Positions 46,706 through 55,992 of a stretch of DNA of 64,000 bases are shown here, in pieces. How positions within the stretch are numbered: the first letter of the stretch is position 1; each line of letters begins with the position of its first letter. Both the position numbers and the translations under genes were made by a program. A model generated the notes under the pieces. It worked only from the letters and a program-made list of their open reading frames with translations, ran no database searches and was not told the origin of the DNA. The stretch spans positions 1 through 64,000 of the forward strand of contig JAAVFG010000055.1 in assembly GCA_014800895.1 (NCBI GenBank). Reading direction: 5' to 3'. The DNA is from Bacteroidales bacterium. GTDB lineage: Bacteria > Bacteroidota > Bacteroidia > Bacteroidales > Muribaculaceae.

Positions 46706-47617
46706 ATGATAAATGATAATTTAGATAAAAGTCTTTCGGACGCTGTCAGCCGATTGGCACAGCAGAGTGTGGATGAACAGAAGATGACTCCCTGCTGCGG
46801 CACAGGCTATTTCCCTTCAGTGCCCGCATTAAAAGAGGCGATGGACCTTGTGAAAGAGGTAATCTTCCCCGACTTTCTTGAACGCCGCCGCCTCTCCTCC
46901 ACACTCCGCACTTATAATATCGGAGTAGGAGTGGAACGTATACATATCCTCTTGGCTAAGGAGATACGCCATGCCTTGGGATTTGACTGCGAAATGTCGG
47001 AGAAATACACCACCGAGCAGGCGCGCAACCTTGCCACGCAATTCATAGAGACGCTCCCCTCGATAAAACGACTGCTCTATAAGGATATCCAGGCGGTATA
47101 CAATAATGACCCGGCAGTAGATAATTACGGCGAGATAATCCTCTGTTATCCGGTCGTGACGGCAATGGTGCATTACCGTGTGGCACATTCACTGTTGCAG
47201 TTGGGCGTCCCGGTAATCCCGCGCGTGCTTACCGAACTCGCCCACTCCGAGACAGGAATAGATATCAATCCAGGCGCACAGATAGGAGAATACTTCGCTA
47301 TCGACCATGGTACAGGCGTAGTGATAGGGGAGACATGTATCATCGGTAATCATGTCACTCTCTACCAGGGTGTCACCTTGGGAGCGAAGAATTTTACCCT
47401 TGATGAAGCGGGACATCCGATAAACACCCCGCGTCATCCGATTATCGAGGATAATGTCACGATCTATTCCAATGCCTCAGTGCTCGGACGCATCACGGTG
47501 GGAGCCGGATCAGTGATCGGGGGCAACGTATGGCTCACCAACTCCGTGCCTGCAGGGTCGCGTATTCTCCAGCGGAAGGCAGTCTCCGCTACTTTTACTG
47601 ACGGCGCCGGAATTTAG
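46706..47617 (+). CDS. cysE: serine O-acetyltransferase
   Basis: IDINPGAQIGEYFAIDHGTGVVIGETCIIGNHVTLYQGVTLGAKNF...RHPIIEDNVTIYSNASVLGRITVGAGSVIGGNVWL left-handed beta-helix. Confidence 0.93.
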   Translation: MINDNLDKSLSDAVSRLAQQSVDEQKMTPCCGTGYFPSVPALKEAMDLVKEVIFPDFLERRRLSSTLRTYNIGVGVERIHILLAKEIRHALGFDCEMSEKYTTEQARNLATQFIETLPSIKRLLYKDIQAVYNNDPAVDNYGEIILCYPVVTAMVHYRVAHSLLQLGVPVIPRVLTELAHSETGIDINPGAQIGEYFAIDHGTGVVIGETCIIGNHVTLYQGVTLGAKNFTLDEAGHPINTPRHPIIEDNVTIYSNASVLGRITVGAGSVIGGNVWLTNSVPAGSRILQRKAVSATFTDGAGI

Positions 47618-47649
47618 CCGGATTTTGCTGAAAATATTTTTGCGCGAAA

Positions 47650-47681
47650 TTTGGAAGAGTAGGTTTGAATTATTAACTTTG
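47650..47681 (+). promoter_or_regulatory. Promoter of gcv operon
   Basis: TTTG (47650-47653) - N20 - TAACTTTG (47674-47681). Confidence 0.65.
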
Positions 47682-47702
47682 AGATAGAAATACTCACAGG
47701 AC

Positions 47703-47728
47703 GGACGCACCTGGGGTACGTCCCTACA
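47703..47728 (+). repeat. REP-like palindrome in gcvT leader
   Basis: GGACGCACCTGGGGTACGTCCCTACA. Confidence 0.85.
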
Positions 47729-47730
47729 AA

Positions 47731-47782
47731 GTCGATGTAGAAAGTCGATATAGAAAGTCGATATAGAAAGTCGATGTAGAAA
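47731..47782 (+). repeat. Four tandem 13-bp repeats GTCGAT(G/A)TAGAAA
   Basis: Units at 47731, 47744, 47757 and 47770. Confidence 0.95.
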
Positions 47783-47805
47783 GATAAATCTAATACCTTA
47801 AAATC

Positions 47806-48900
47806 ATGGAAAAAGAATTGCAGCTCACCTGCCTTCACGACCGTCATGTAGCGCTCGGAGCATTGATGTCTCCTTTCGGCGGTTTTGATATGCCGATCCA
47901 ATATGCCGGAATCGCGGAAGAACATAACGCGGTGCGTCAGCATGTCGGTGTTTTTGATGTCTCTCACATGGGGGAGGTGAGAGTGACAGGCAAGGATGCT
48001 TTGCGCTTTGTAAATCATATCTTCACAAATGATGTCGACGGCGCTCCCGACGGCCAGATCTATTACGGGATGATGTGCCGCGAAGATGGAGGCACGGTAG
48101 ATGACCTTCTTGTCTACAAAGTGAAGGATGATGAATATTTCTTAGTTATCAATGCTTCTAACATAGATAAGGATATAGATTGGATCCGACAGAATGCCGA
48201 AGGATTCGAAGTGGAGATTATCGACGAGTGTCTCGTATATGGCGAAGTGGCTATCCAGGGTCCCGAAAGCGAGAAAGTGATGGAGGATGTGCTCGGGCTT
48301 GATGTGAAGGATATCCCATTCTATAACTTCCGCATTATCCCGGCAGAGGGAGAGGATATCATCGTAAGCCGCACGGGATATACGGGCGAGGATGGTTTTG
48401 AAATCTACGGTTCGCATGATTATATCCGCAAGGTCTGGGATCGTCTGATGGAAGCCGGCGTGCAGCCCTGCGGACTCGGATGCCGCGACACTCTCCGTTT
48501 TGAGGTCGGACTTCCACTCTATGGCGACGAGCTCGCGGATGATATCTCGCCGATCGAGGCATCCCTCTCGATTTTCGTCAAGCTCGACAAACCGGAATTC
48601 ATTGGTAAGGAAGCCCTCGCGCGTCAGAAAGCGGAGGGTGTGACACGCCGCATCGTCGGATTGGAGTTAGAGGGGAATGCAATCCCCCGCCACGGCTATC
48701 ACGTTGAGGTAAACGGCGAGAAAGTAGGAGAGGTCACTACCGGCTATCGGTCCATATCGACAGGGAAGAGCGTCGCGATGGCGATGATTGACAAGCCGTT
48801 TGACAAACTCGGCACTGAAGTGGAGGTGCGCATCCGCAAGAAGACTTTCCCAGCAAAGGTGGTGAAGAAGAAATTCTATGAGAAAAACTATAAAAAATAA
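47806..48900 (+). CDS. gcvT: glycine cleavage system aminomethyltransferase GcvT
   Basis: FGGFDMPIQYAGIAEEHNAVRQHVGVFDVSHMGEVRVTGKDA. Confidence 0.97.
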   Translation: MEKELQLTCLHDRHVALGALMSPFGGFDMPIQYAGIAEEHNAVRQHVGVFDVSHMGEVRVTGKDALRFVNHIFTNDVDGAPDGQIYYGMMCREDGGTVDDLLVYKVKDDEYFLVINASNIDKDIDWIRQNAEGFEVEIIDECLVYGEVAIQGPESEKVMEDVLGLDVKDIPFYNFRIIPAEGEDIIVSRTGYTGEDGFEIYGSHDYIRKVWDRLMEAGVQPCGLGCRDTLRFEVGLPLYGDELADDISPIEASLSIFVKLDKPEFIGKEALARQKAEGVTRRIVGLELEGNAIPRHGYHVEVNGEKVGEVTTGYRSISTGKSVAMAMIDKPFDKLGTEVEVRIRKKTFPAKVVKKKFYEKNYKK

Positions 48901-48905
48901 ATATT

Positions 48906-49286
48906 ATGAGCAAGATCGATAAGACATGTCGCTATGCGGAGTCGCATGAGTGGGTGAGAGTAGATGAAGAGGTAGCCGTTATCGGTATCAGTGACTACGC
49001 TCAGCATGCCCTTGGCAATATAGTATATGTAGACCTTCCCGAGGAGGGAGATGAGGTAGAGGCAGGAGAGGAATTCGGAGCTGTCGAGTCAGTGAAGGCA
49101 GCCAGCGACCTCTATTCTCCCGTGTCAGGAACGGTGATAGCCGTAAACACAGAGCTTGAGGATAAGCCCGAGCTCCTCAATCAGGATGCTTTCGGCACAT
49201 GGATCATCAAGGTCGCCATGTCCGACCCCTCAGAGGTGGATAAGCTTCTTGACGATGAGGCTTACTCCAAACTTTGCGAAGAGTAA
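48906..49286 (+). CDS. gcvH: glycine cleavage system protein H
   Basis: RYAESHEWVRVDEEVAVIGISDYAQHALGNIVYVDLPEEGDEVEAGEEFGAVESVKAASDLYSPVSG. Confidence 0.97.
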   Translation: MSKIDKTCRYAESHEWVRVDEEVAVIGISDYAQHALGNIVYVDLPEEGDEVEAGEEFGAVESVKAASDLYSPVSGTVIAVNTELEDKPELLNQDAFGTWIIKVAMSDPSEVDKLLDDEAYSKLCEE

Positions 49287-49375
49287 TCTGAAGAAAAGAT
49301 AGCGGACGCTCCATGCAGTGGCGTCCGCTGTTGTTTTCCACTTTTAATTCATATCATGAAACACTTTTTTTATTT

Positions 49376-50698
49376 ATGAGTAACCGCTATATACCCCACA
49401 CGGATGAGGATATCCGGGCAATGCTCGAAAAGATAGGGGTCAATACCGTAGATGACCTCTTTGCCGATATCCCTTCCGAGGTGATTTTCAGAGAGGAATA
49501 TGATATCCCCTCCGCGATGTCAGAGATCGAACTCCGCCGACATTTCAAGGAGCTTGGAGAGAAAAACCGGAGTCTTACCATCTTTGCCGGCAACGGAGTG
49601 TATGATCATTACGCGCCGTCAGTGATTCCTCATCTTTTGGAGCGTTCAGAGTTTTACACCGCCTATACTCCCTATCAGCCCGAGATCTCTCAGGGCACAC
49701 TGCAATATATCTTCGAGTATCAGAGCATGATCAGCGAACTGACAGGACTCGAATCCACCAATGCCTCAATGTATGACGGAGCCACCTCCGCTGCCGAAGC
49801 TCTCTTCATGATGGTGGCATCCGCCAAGAAAAGAAATAAAGTGCTCCTCTCCGACACGCTTCCTCCCCATGTGTTGAAAGTGGCTGAGACTTATGCCCGT
49901 TTCCATGGTATAGAGGTTGCATGGATTCCCGAGAAAGAGGGTGTGACTGACAAAGAAGCAATGGCTCGTCTTCTTGAAGGAGGAGATGTGGCGGGAGTGC
50001 TCCTTGCCCAGCCTAATCGTTATGGTATAATCGAAGATCAGGAGGGAGTGGCAGACACTATCCATGCCGCGAAGGGATTGATGGCGATGTATGTCGACCC
50101 TTCCGCCTTGGCTGTGCTCCGCTCTCCCGGCGAATGGGGTGCGGATATAGCGTGTGGCGACGGTCAGTCATTAGGAATGCCGATGCAGTTTGGCGGTCCA
50201 TACCTCGGTTTCCTCTCATGCCGTCAGAGCCTGATAAGAAAGATGCCCGGTCGCGTGGTCGGCGCCACTACCGACGCTTCCGGTAAACGTTGCTATGTAC
50301 TCACACTCCAGGCACGAGAGCAGCATATACGCCGCGAGAAAGCCACAAGTAACATCTGCTCAAACCAGAGCCTCATGGCGCTTTACGCCACAATCTATCT
50401 CTCATTGATGGGGGAGAATGGACTCCGGGAGGTGAATATATTGGCGGCGGATGGCGCGCATTATCTCTATAATCGTTTGATAGAGAGCGGTAAGTTCCAC
50501 CCCGTATTTGACAAGCCCTTCCTGAAGGAATTTGTCGTAGCCACTGATCTTGATATTGAGAAAGTGAACAGTCATCTTCTCGAGCACGGCATCATGGGAG
50601 GAATCGAGATAGCGCCCGGCAGGCTGATGTTTGCCGTCACCGAGAAGCGCACGAAAGAGGAAATCGATCAATTAATCACTTTAATGCTGGAGGCCTGA
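49376..50698 (+). CDS. gcvPA: glycine dehydrogenase (decarboxylating) subunit 1
   Basis: MSNRYIPHTDEDIRAMLEKIGV...YDGATSAAEALFM...; likely start 49376 within ORF 49313..50698. Confidence 0.95.
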   Translation: MSNRYIPHTDEDIRAMLEKIGVNTVDDLFADIPSEVIFREEYDIPSAMSEIELRRHFKELGEKNRSLTIFAGNGVYDHYAPSVIPHLLERSEFYTAYTPYQPEISQGTLQYIFEYQSMISELTGLESTNASMYDGATSAAEALFMMVASAKKRNKVLLSDTLPPHVLKVAETYARFHGIEVAWIPEKEGVTDKEAMARLLEGGDVAGVLLAQPNRYGIIEDQEGVADTIHAAKGLMAMYVDPSALAVLRSPGEWGADIACGDGQSLGMPMQFGGPYLGFLSCRQSLIRKMPGRVVGATTDASGKRCYVLTLQAREQHIRREKATSNICSNQSLMALYATIYLSLMGENGLREVNILAADGAHYLYNRLIESGKFHPVFDKPFLKEFVVATDLDIEKVNSHLLEHGIMGGIEIAPGRLMFAVTEKRTKEEIDQLITLMLEA

Positions 50699-50709
50699 GA
50701 GGAGAGAAA

Positions 50710-52176
50710 ATGAAAGTATATGATAAGTTGATATTCGAGCTTTCACGTCCCGGACGCAAAGGCTACGAATTGCCTCAGAATAGATTTGAGAAAAACGCAT
50801 TGAAAGATCTCCCCGCAGATCTGCTGCGCAAGGAGGAGCCGGAATTGCCGGAGGTGAGCGAACTGGATGTAGTGCGTCATTTCACCAATCTCTCATCAAA
50901 GAACTTCGGAGTCGACACCGGTTTCTATCCCTTGGGCTCATGCACGATGAAGTATAATCCCAAGATAAATGAGGAAGTGGCGGCGATGCCTGAATTTACC
51001 GCCCTTCATCCCCTCCAGCCCGCCGATTCTGCGCAGGGCGCATTGGAATTATATTATAACCTTCAGAAGGCACTCTCCAATATAGCCGGACTGGCGGAGT
51101 TCACACTCAATCCTTATGCGGGAGCGCATGGTGAGCTGACCGGTCTGATGGTGATGCGCCAGTATCACATATCACGCGGCGATGAGAAGAGAAGGAAAGT
51201 GATTGTGCCCGATTCGGCTCACGGCACAAATCCCGCCTCCGCAATGGTGGCTGGTCTGGAAGTGGTGGAGGTGAAATCAAAACCGAACGGCTCGATAGAT
51301 GTCGAGGATCTCAAGCCGCTGCTTGATGAAAACGTTGCCGGCATTATGATGACCAATCCCAACACTCTCGGAATGTTCGAGACCGAGATTATGGAGATAG
51401 CCAAGTTAGTGCATGAGGCAGGCGGACTCCTTTATTATGATGGAGCCAACCTCAATCCGATGCTCGGAAAGGTGCGTCCCGGAGATATGGGATTTGATAT
51501 AATGCATATCAATCTTCACAAGACATTCTCCACACCTCATGGTGGCGGCGGTCCGGGTTCGGGCCCTGTGGGAGTGGCTGCTCATCTCGTGGATCTTCTC
51601 CCCAATCCGAGAGTGAAGAAAGATGCCGACGGAAAATTCTATGTGGAGAGCGGCGAAAAGTCGCTTGGCTCAATCTCATCATTCCTCGGCAATTTCGGAG
51701 TGATGATGAAGGCTTACGCCTATATCCTATCCTTAGGGAAAGAGAATATAAAGAATGTCGGACCTATGGCTACCCTCAACGCCAACTATATCAAGGAGTC
51801 GCTCAAGGATGACTACCTCCTTCCGATAGAGGGAGCGTGCAAGCATGAGTTTGTATTTGACGGTCTGAAAGATAAGTCTACCGGAGTGACCACCCTCAAT
51901 GTAGCCAAGCGACTGCTTGATTACGGGTTCCATGCTCCTACCATCTATTTCCCCCTACTCTTCCATGAGTCGATGATGATTGAGCCGACCGAGACCGAAA
52001 GCAAGGAGACCCTTGATGAATTTATCGAGGTGATGCACAAAGTGGCGAAGGAGGCGAAGGAGGATCCCGAAATGGTGAAGAGTGCGCCTCACACCACTCT
52101 TATCTCACACCCCGACGAGACTACCGCGGCAAAGAAGCCGATCCTCAGCTACCGTCAGCTCAAAGCCAATTCATGA
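50710..52176 (+). CDS. gcvPB: glycine dehydrogenase (decarboxylating) subunit 2
   Basis: GFYPLGSCTMKYNPKINEEVAAMPEFTALHP...NLHKTFSTPHGGGGPGSGPVGV. Confidence 0.97.
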   Translation: MKVYDKLIFELSRPGRKGYELPQNRFEKNALKDLPADLLRKEEPELPEVSELDVVRHFTNLSSKNFGVDTGFYPLGSCTMKYNPKINEEVAAMPEFTALHPLQPADSAQGALELYYNLQKALSNIAGLAEFTLNPYAGAHGELTGLMVMRQYHISRGDEKRRKVIVPDSAHGTNPASAMVAGLEVVEVKSKPNGSIDVEDLKPLLDENVAGIMMTNPNTLGMFETEIMEIAKLVHEAGGLLYYDGANLNPMLGKVRPGDMGFDIMHINLHKTFSTPHGGGGPGSGPVGVAAHLVDLLPNPRVKKDADGKFYVESGEKSLGSISSFLGNFGVMMKAYAYILSLGKENIKNVGPMATLNANYIKESLKDDYLLPIEGACKHEFVFDGLKDKSTGVTTLNVAKRLLDYGFHAPTIYFPLLFHESMMIEPTETESKETLDEFIEVMHKVAKEAKEDPEMVKSAPHTTLISHPDETTAAKKPILSYRQLKANS

Positions 52177-52195
52177 TTTATAATTTCTGATAATT

Positions 52196-53551
52196 ATGGA
52201 AGCAGATCTTATTATCATAGGAGCGGGTCCCGGAGGCTATGAGACAGCTGTGGAGGCTGCCAAAAACGGATTGAAAACTATCCTTTTCAATGGCAACAGA
52301 CTGGGTGGGACATGTCTCAACGAGGGATGTATACCGACCAAATGCCTCTGCAAGGATTCGGAGATAGTGGCTCAATTCCGTGAGGCTGACCGTTTCGGTA
52401 TCGATGATTTCACCTTCACTGTGGATTACCATAAGATACTCGAGCGCAAGGAGAATGTGGTGGCTACACTCCGCGAGGGCATTGCAACGCTGCTGAAGAT
52501 GGCGGGAGTGACCGTGGTAAATGCGGAGGCATCTTTCAAGGATAGCCGGACGGTGGTTGCCGACGGTGAGGAATACACCGCCGGGAATATCATAATCGCT
52601 ACCGGGAGCGTATCAAGGTCATTGCCGATATCCGGTGCGGATCTTGACTGCGTGATGGATTCCACCGCCATACTTGATATAGACTATATCCCCGAGTCGC
52701 TGACTATTATCGGCGGAGGAGTGATAGGTATAGAATTTGCATCTATCTTCGCCAATCTCGGTGCGAAGGTGACGGTGATAGAATATATGAAGCAGATTCT
52801 GCCGCCCTTTGATTCCGATATCGCCAAGCGTATGAAGCAGGCTCTCTCCAAGCGTGGGATAGAGATACTGACAGGAGCCGCCGCCAAATCCATTGAGAAG
52901 ACTGACGAGGGTATAAGAGTGGTATATGAAGCGAAGGGGAAAGAGGGGGAGGTGATCTCTTCCGATATCCTCATGGCTGTAGGACGCGCACCAAGGGTGG
53001 AGGGTCTCAACCTGGAAGCGGCAGGTGTGGAGTATTCTCCTAAAGGGATTGCCGTCAATGACAGTATGCAGACCAACGTGCCCGGTATCTATGCCATCGG
53101 CGATGTCAACGGCAGAATGATGCTTGCTCATGTGGCATCCTTCCAGGGTAAGCATGCGCTCCATACTATCCTCGGGAAAGAGGATGACATACAATTCCAA
53201 TATGTCCCCTCGGCGGTGTTCTCGCTGCCGGAGTGCGGCATGGGCGGTCTGACGGAGGAGCAATGCAAGGCTCAGGGTATCGCCTATACCGTTGGAAAGG
53301 CGATGTATGGCGGCAACGGCAGGGCGTTGACGATGGCAGAGGATAGCGGTCTCTGCAAGCTTATTTTCTCTAAGGAGGACCATCGCCTTATCGGAGCGCA
53401 TATAATGGGAGCAGAGGCGGCTATGTTGGCTCAGGAGTGTGTCAATTTCATGACAGCGGGCGCCACGGCGGAGTCAATATCGCAGACCATCTTCGGACAT
53501 CCCACTCTCAGCGAGCTGATTCTCACCGCTACGGGAGCTGCGAGATTTTGA
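52196..53551 (+). CDS. lpdA: dihydrolipoyl dehydrogenase
   Basis: IIGAGPGGYETAVEAAKNGLKTILFNGNRLGGTCLNEGCIPTKCLC; VGRAPRVEGLNL; IYAIGDVNGRMMLAHVA. Confidence 0.96.
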   Translation: MEADLIIIGAGPGGYETAVEAAKNGLKTILFNGNRLGGTCLNEGCIPTKCLCKDSEIVAQFREADRFGIDDFTFTVDYHKILERKENVVATLREGIATLLKMAGVTVVNAEASFKDSRTVVADGEEYTAGNIIIATGSVSRSLPISGADLDCVMDSTAILDIDYIPESLTIIGGGVIGIEFASIFANLGAKVTVIEYMKQILPPFDSDIAKRMKQALSKRGIEILTGAAAKSIEKTDEGIRVVYEAKGKEGEVISSDILMAVGRAPRVEGLNLEAAGVEYSPKGIAVNDSMQTNVPGIYAIGDVNGRMMLAHVASFQGKHALHTILGKEDDIQFQYVPSAVFSLPECGMGGLTEEQCKAQGIAYTVGKAMYGGNGRALTMAEDSGLCKLIFSKEDHRLIGAHIMGAEAAMLAQECVNFMTAGATAESISQTIFGHPTLSELILTATGAARF

Positions 53552-53552
53552 T

Positions 53553-53616
53553 AAAATGACATCTTGTCAAAATGACATCTTGTCAAAATGACAAAATGAC
53601 TTCTTGATAAAATAAG
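53553..53616 (+). repeat. Short tandem repeat AAAATGACATCTTGTC with variants, directly after lpdA
   Basis: AAAATGACATCTTGTC x2, then AAAATGAC AAAATGACTTCTTGATAAAATAAG. Confidence 0.9.
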
Positions 53617-53648
53617 AAAGCGGCATGGCTCTCAGCCATGCCGCTTTT
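53617..53648. terminator. Intrinsic terminator
   Basis: AAAGCGGCATGGCTCTCAGCCATGCCGCTTTT. Confidence 0.9.
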
Positions 53649-53668
53649 ATCATAAGCCCTGTGCGGGA

Positions 53669-55180
53669 TTAATATTCGATCAGAACGTCGCCTGTCATGT
53701 CGGCGGGACGACCCATACCCATGAGATGGAGGATAGAGGGAGCCACGTCGGCAAGACGACCATCCTTCAGCTTCGCGTCCTTATGCTCGCCGATATAGAT
53801 GAAGGGGACGGGATTGAGGGAGTGAGCGGTGTTGGGTGTGCCATCCTCGTTGAGGGCATGGTCGGCATTGCCGTGGTCGGCGATGATGATAGTCTCATAA
53901 CCGTGAGCCTTGGCAGCCTCAACCACCTTCTCCACGCATTTGTCGAGAGTCTCCACAGCCTTCTGGATAGCGGAGTAGACACCTGTATGACCCACCATGT
54001 CGCCGTTAGCGAAATTCACCACTATGAAGTCGAACTTCTCGCTGTCGATAGCGTCAACGAGTTTTTCGGTCACCTCAGGCGCTGACATCTCAGGCTTGAG
54101 GTCGTATGTTGCAACCTTGGGAGAGGGGACAAGGATACGCTCCTCACCCTCGTAGGGAGCCTCACGGCCGCCGTTGAAGAAGAATGTCACATGGGCATAC
54201 TTCTCTGTCTCCGCGATATGAAGCTGCTTCTTACCCTCCTTGGAGAGGTACTCGCCGAGAGTGTCAGGCACATCCTGCTTGTCGAAGAGGATGTGTACCC
54301 CCTTGAATGAATTATCGTAAGGAGTCATGCAGTAATACTGCAGGCCGGGGATGGGTTTCATGCCATCCTCCTCATGCTGGGTGAGGACAACGGTGAGCTC
54401 CTTGGCGCGGTCGTTGCGGTAGTTGAAGAAGATCACTACATGACCCTCGCCGATTGTGCCGTCTACCGTATCGTTTACGATAGGCTTGATAAACTCGTCA
54501 GTCACGCCCTCGGCATAAGATTCCTCGACAGCTTTCACAACGTTGTCTGTCTTCTTCCCCGTGCCGAATACGAGAAGGTCGTAAGCCTCTTTGACACGCT
54601 CCCAGCGTTTGTCACGGTCCATAGCGTAGAAACGGCCGATAACTGATGCGATCTTGCCGGCGCTCTTCTTGCAGTGGTCCTCTACCTCCTGAAGGAAGCC
54701 TGCGCCGCTCTTGGGGTCAGTGTCACGACCATCCATGAAGCAATGGATAAATACCTTGTCAAGATCATAATCCTTTGCTGTGTCGCAAAGTGCGTAGAGA
54801 TGATCGAGAGATGAGTGTACGCCTCCGGCGGAGGTGAGACCCATGAAATGGATAGGCACGTTATGCTCCTTGGCGTAAGAGAAAGCGGATTTGATCTCGG
54901 GGTTCTCCTTGAATGACCCGTCAGCGATGGCGCGGTTGATCTTCACGAGGTCCTGGTAAACGATACGACCCGCGCCGATATTGAGGTGACCCACCTCCGA
55001 ATTACCCATCTGACCGTCGGGGAGACCTACATTCTCGCCGCTCGCCTGGAGCTTGGAGTGGGGATACTCGGCAAGGAGAGAATCCATGTAGGGGGTGGGG
55101 GTGTTGAAGATAGCATCATCCTTCTTATGGTCGCCGATGCCATAACCGTCGAGGATGATAAGTAGAGATTTCTTTGACAT
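53669..55180 (-). CDS. gpmI: 2,3-bisphosphoglycerate-independent phosphoglycerate mutase
   Basis: [31 protein letters not shown]...[24 protein letters not shown]...[16 protein letters not shown]. Confidence 0.96.
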   Translation of the reverse strand: MSKKSLLIILDGYGIGDHKKDDAIFNTPTPYMDSLLAEYPHSKLQASGENVGLPDGQMGNSEVGHLNIGAGRIVYQDLVKINRAIADGSFKENPEIKSAFSYAKEHNVPIHFMGLTSAGGVHSSLDHLYALCDTAKDYDLDKVFIHCFMDGRDTDPKSGAGFLQEVEDHCKKSAGKIASVIGRFYAMDRDKRWERVKEAYDLLVFGTGKKTDNVVKAVEESYAEGVTDEFIKPIVNDTVDGTIGEGHVVIFFNYRNDRAKELTVVLTQHEEDGMKPIPGLQYYCMTPYDNSFKGVHILFDKQDVPDTLGEYLSKEGKKQLHIAETEKYAHVTFFFNGGREAPYEGEERILVPSPKVATYDLKPEMSAPEVTEKLVDAIDSEKFDFIVVNFANGDMVGHTGVYSAIQKAVETLDKCVEKVVEAAKAHGYETIIIADHGNADHALNEDGTPNTAHSLNPVPFIYIGEHKDAKLKDGRLADVAPSILHLMGMGRPADMTGDVLIEY

Positions 55181-55213
55181 ATCTATAAAATTTTATATTA
55201 TTAGTTTTATTTG

Positions 55214-55297
55214 GGCGTACGCACCGGGGGTAAGTTGTATAGGCGGACGCACCGGGGGTACGTCCCTACAAAGCTTGTGGGGGTACATCCCTACAAA
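55214..55297. repeat. Cluster of one full and two partial REP-like units
   Basis: CGTACGCACCGGGGGTA, GGACGCACCGGGGGTACGTCCCTACA, GGGGGTACATCCCTACA. Confidence 0.8.
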
Positions 55298-55303
55298 GGT
55301 AAA

Positions 55304-55334
55304 ACAACCCGACCTGCATGACAGATCGGGCTGT
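55304..55334 (-). terminator. Intrinsic terminator of rplS
   Basis: Minus strand AGCCCGATCTGTCATGCAGGTCGGGTTGTTTT. Confidence 0.75.
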
Positions 55335-55354
55335 AATATTTCTCATGCAAAATA

Positions 55355-55717
55355 TTATTTTGCTTTCTTGACAATGCGCTCTTTGATACGAGCCTTCTTG
55401 CCGGTGAGTTTGCGGAGATAGTAAAGTTTTGCACGACGTACCTTACCGAATTTCACTACCTTTACAGACTCGATGAAGGGAGACTCCATCGGGAAGATAC
55501 GCTCCACGCCGATACCGTCAGAAACCTTGCGGACAGTGAAACGTTTCTTGTCGCCGTGACCTGCGATTTTGATCACAACACCGCGATACTGCTGGATACG
55601 CTCCTTGTTACCCTCTTTGATACGGTAAGCGACGTTCACTGTGTCGCCGGGGCCGAAAGCGTCAATGTCTTTTTTAGGAGTGGCAAAAGCCTCCTCTGCG
55701 ATTTTAATTAAATCCAT
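55355..55717 (-). CDS. rplS: 50S ribosomal protein L19
   Basis: [93 protein letters not shown]. Confidence 0.98.
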   Translation of the reverse strand: MDLIKIAEEAFATPKKDIDAFGPGDTVNVAYRIKEGNKERIQQYRGVVIKIAGHGDKKRFTVRKVSDGIGVERIFPMESPFIESVKVVKFGKVRRAKLYYLRKLTGKKARIKERIVKKAK

Positions 55718-55883
55718 TTTACCTTATAATAATTTAGGGTTACTTTGCAATGTAAATAAGTTACTTCAAATGCTATCCAAGCATTTTTCTTATCAGAGAT
55801 TGCAAAACTGCCACAAAGTTACAAATTTTTATTTGAATATCAAAGCAGTAGATAAAAAAATCTATATTTTTGATTGTCGACTT

Positions 55884-55935
55884 TGTAGGGACGTACCCAA
55901 GGTGCGTCCGTCTTTATAAGTTTTGTAGGGACATC
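55884..55935 (-). repeat. REP-like unit (inverted) plus partial unit
   Basis: TGTAGGGACGTACCCAAGGTGCGTCC and TTTGTAGGGACATC. Confidence 0.8.
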
Positions 55936-55940
55936 TTACG

Positions 55941-55977
55941 AAAAAAGACCTTCGCCATATGACGAAGGTCCTTTTTA
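55941..55977 (-). terminator. Intrinsic terminator
   Basis: AAAAAAGACCTTCGCCATATGACGAAGGTCCTTTTT. Confidence 0.85.
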
Positions 55978-55992
55978 TGAAGTTTAGTAGGA

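Noticed and set aside
47731-47782. Possible CRISPR or protein-binding iteron array
   Set aside because: Direct 13-bp tandem units without spacers; no replication or Cas genes nearby. Kept only as a tandem repeat.
52619-53401. Long antisense ORF (260 aa) opposite lpdA
   Set aside because: Frame shadow of a strongly conserved plus-strand gene; no domain resemblance.
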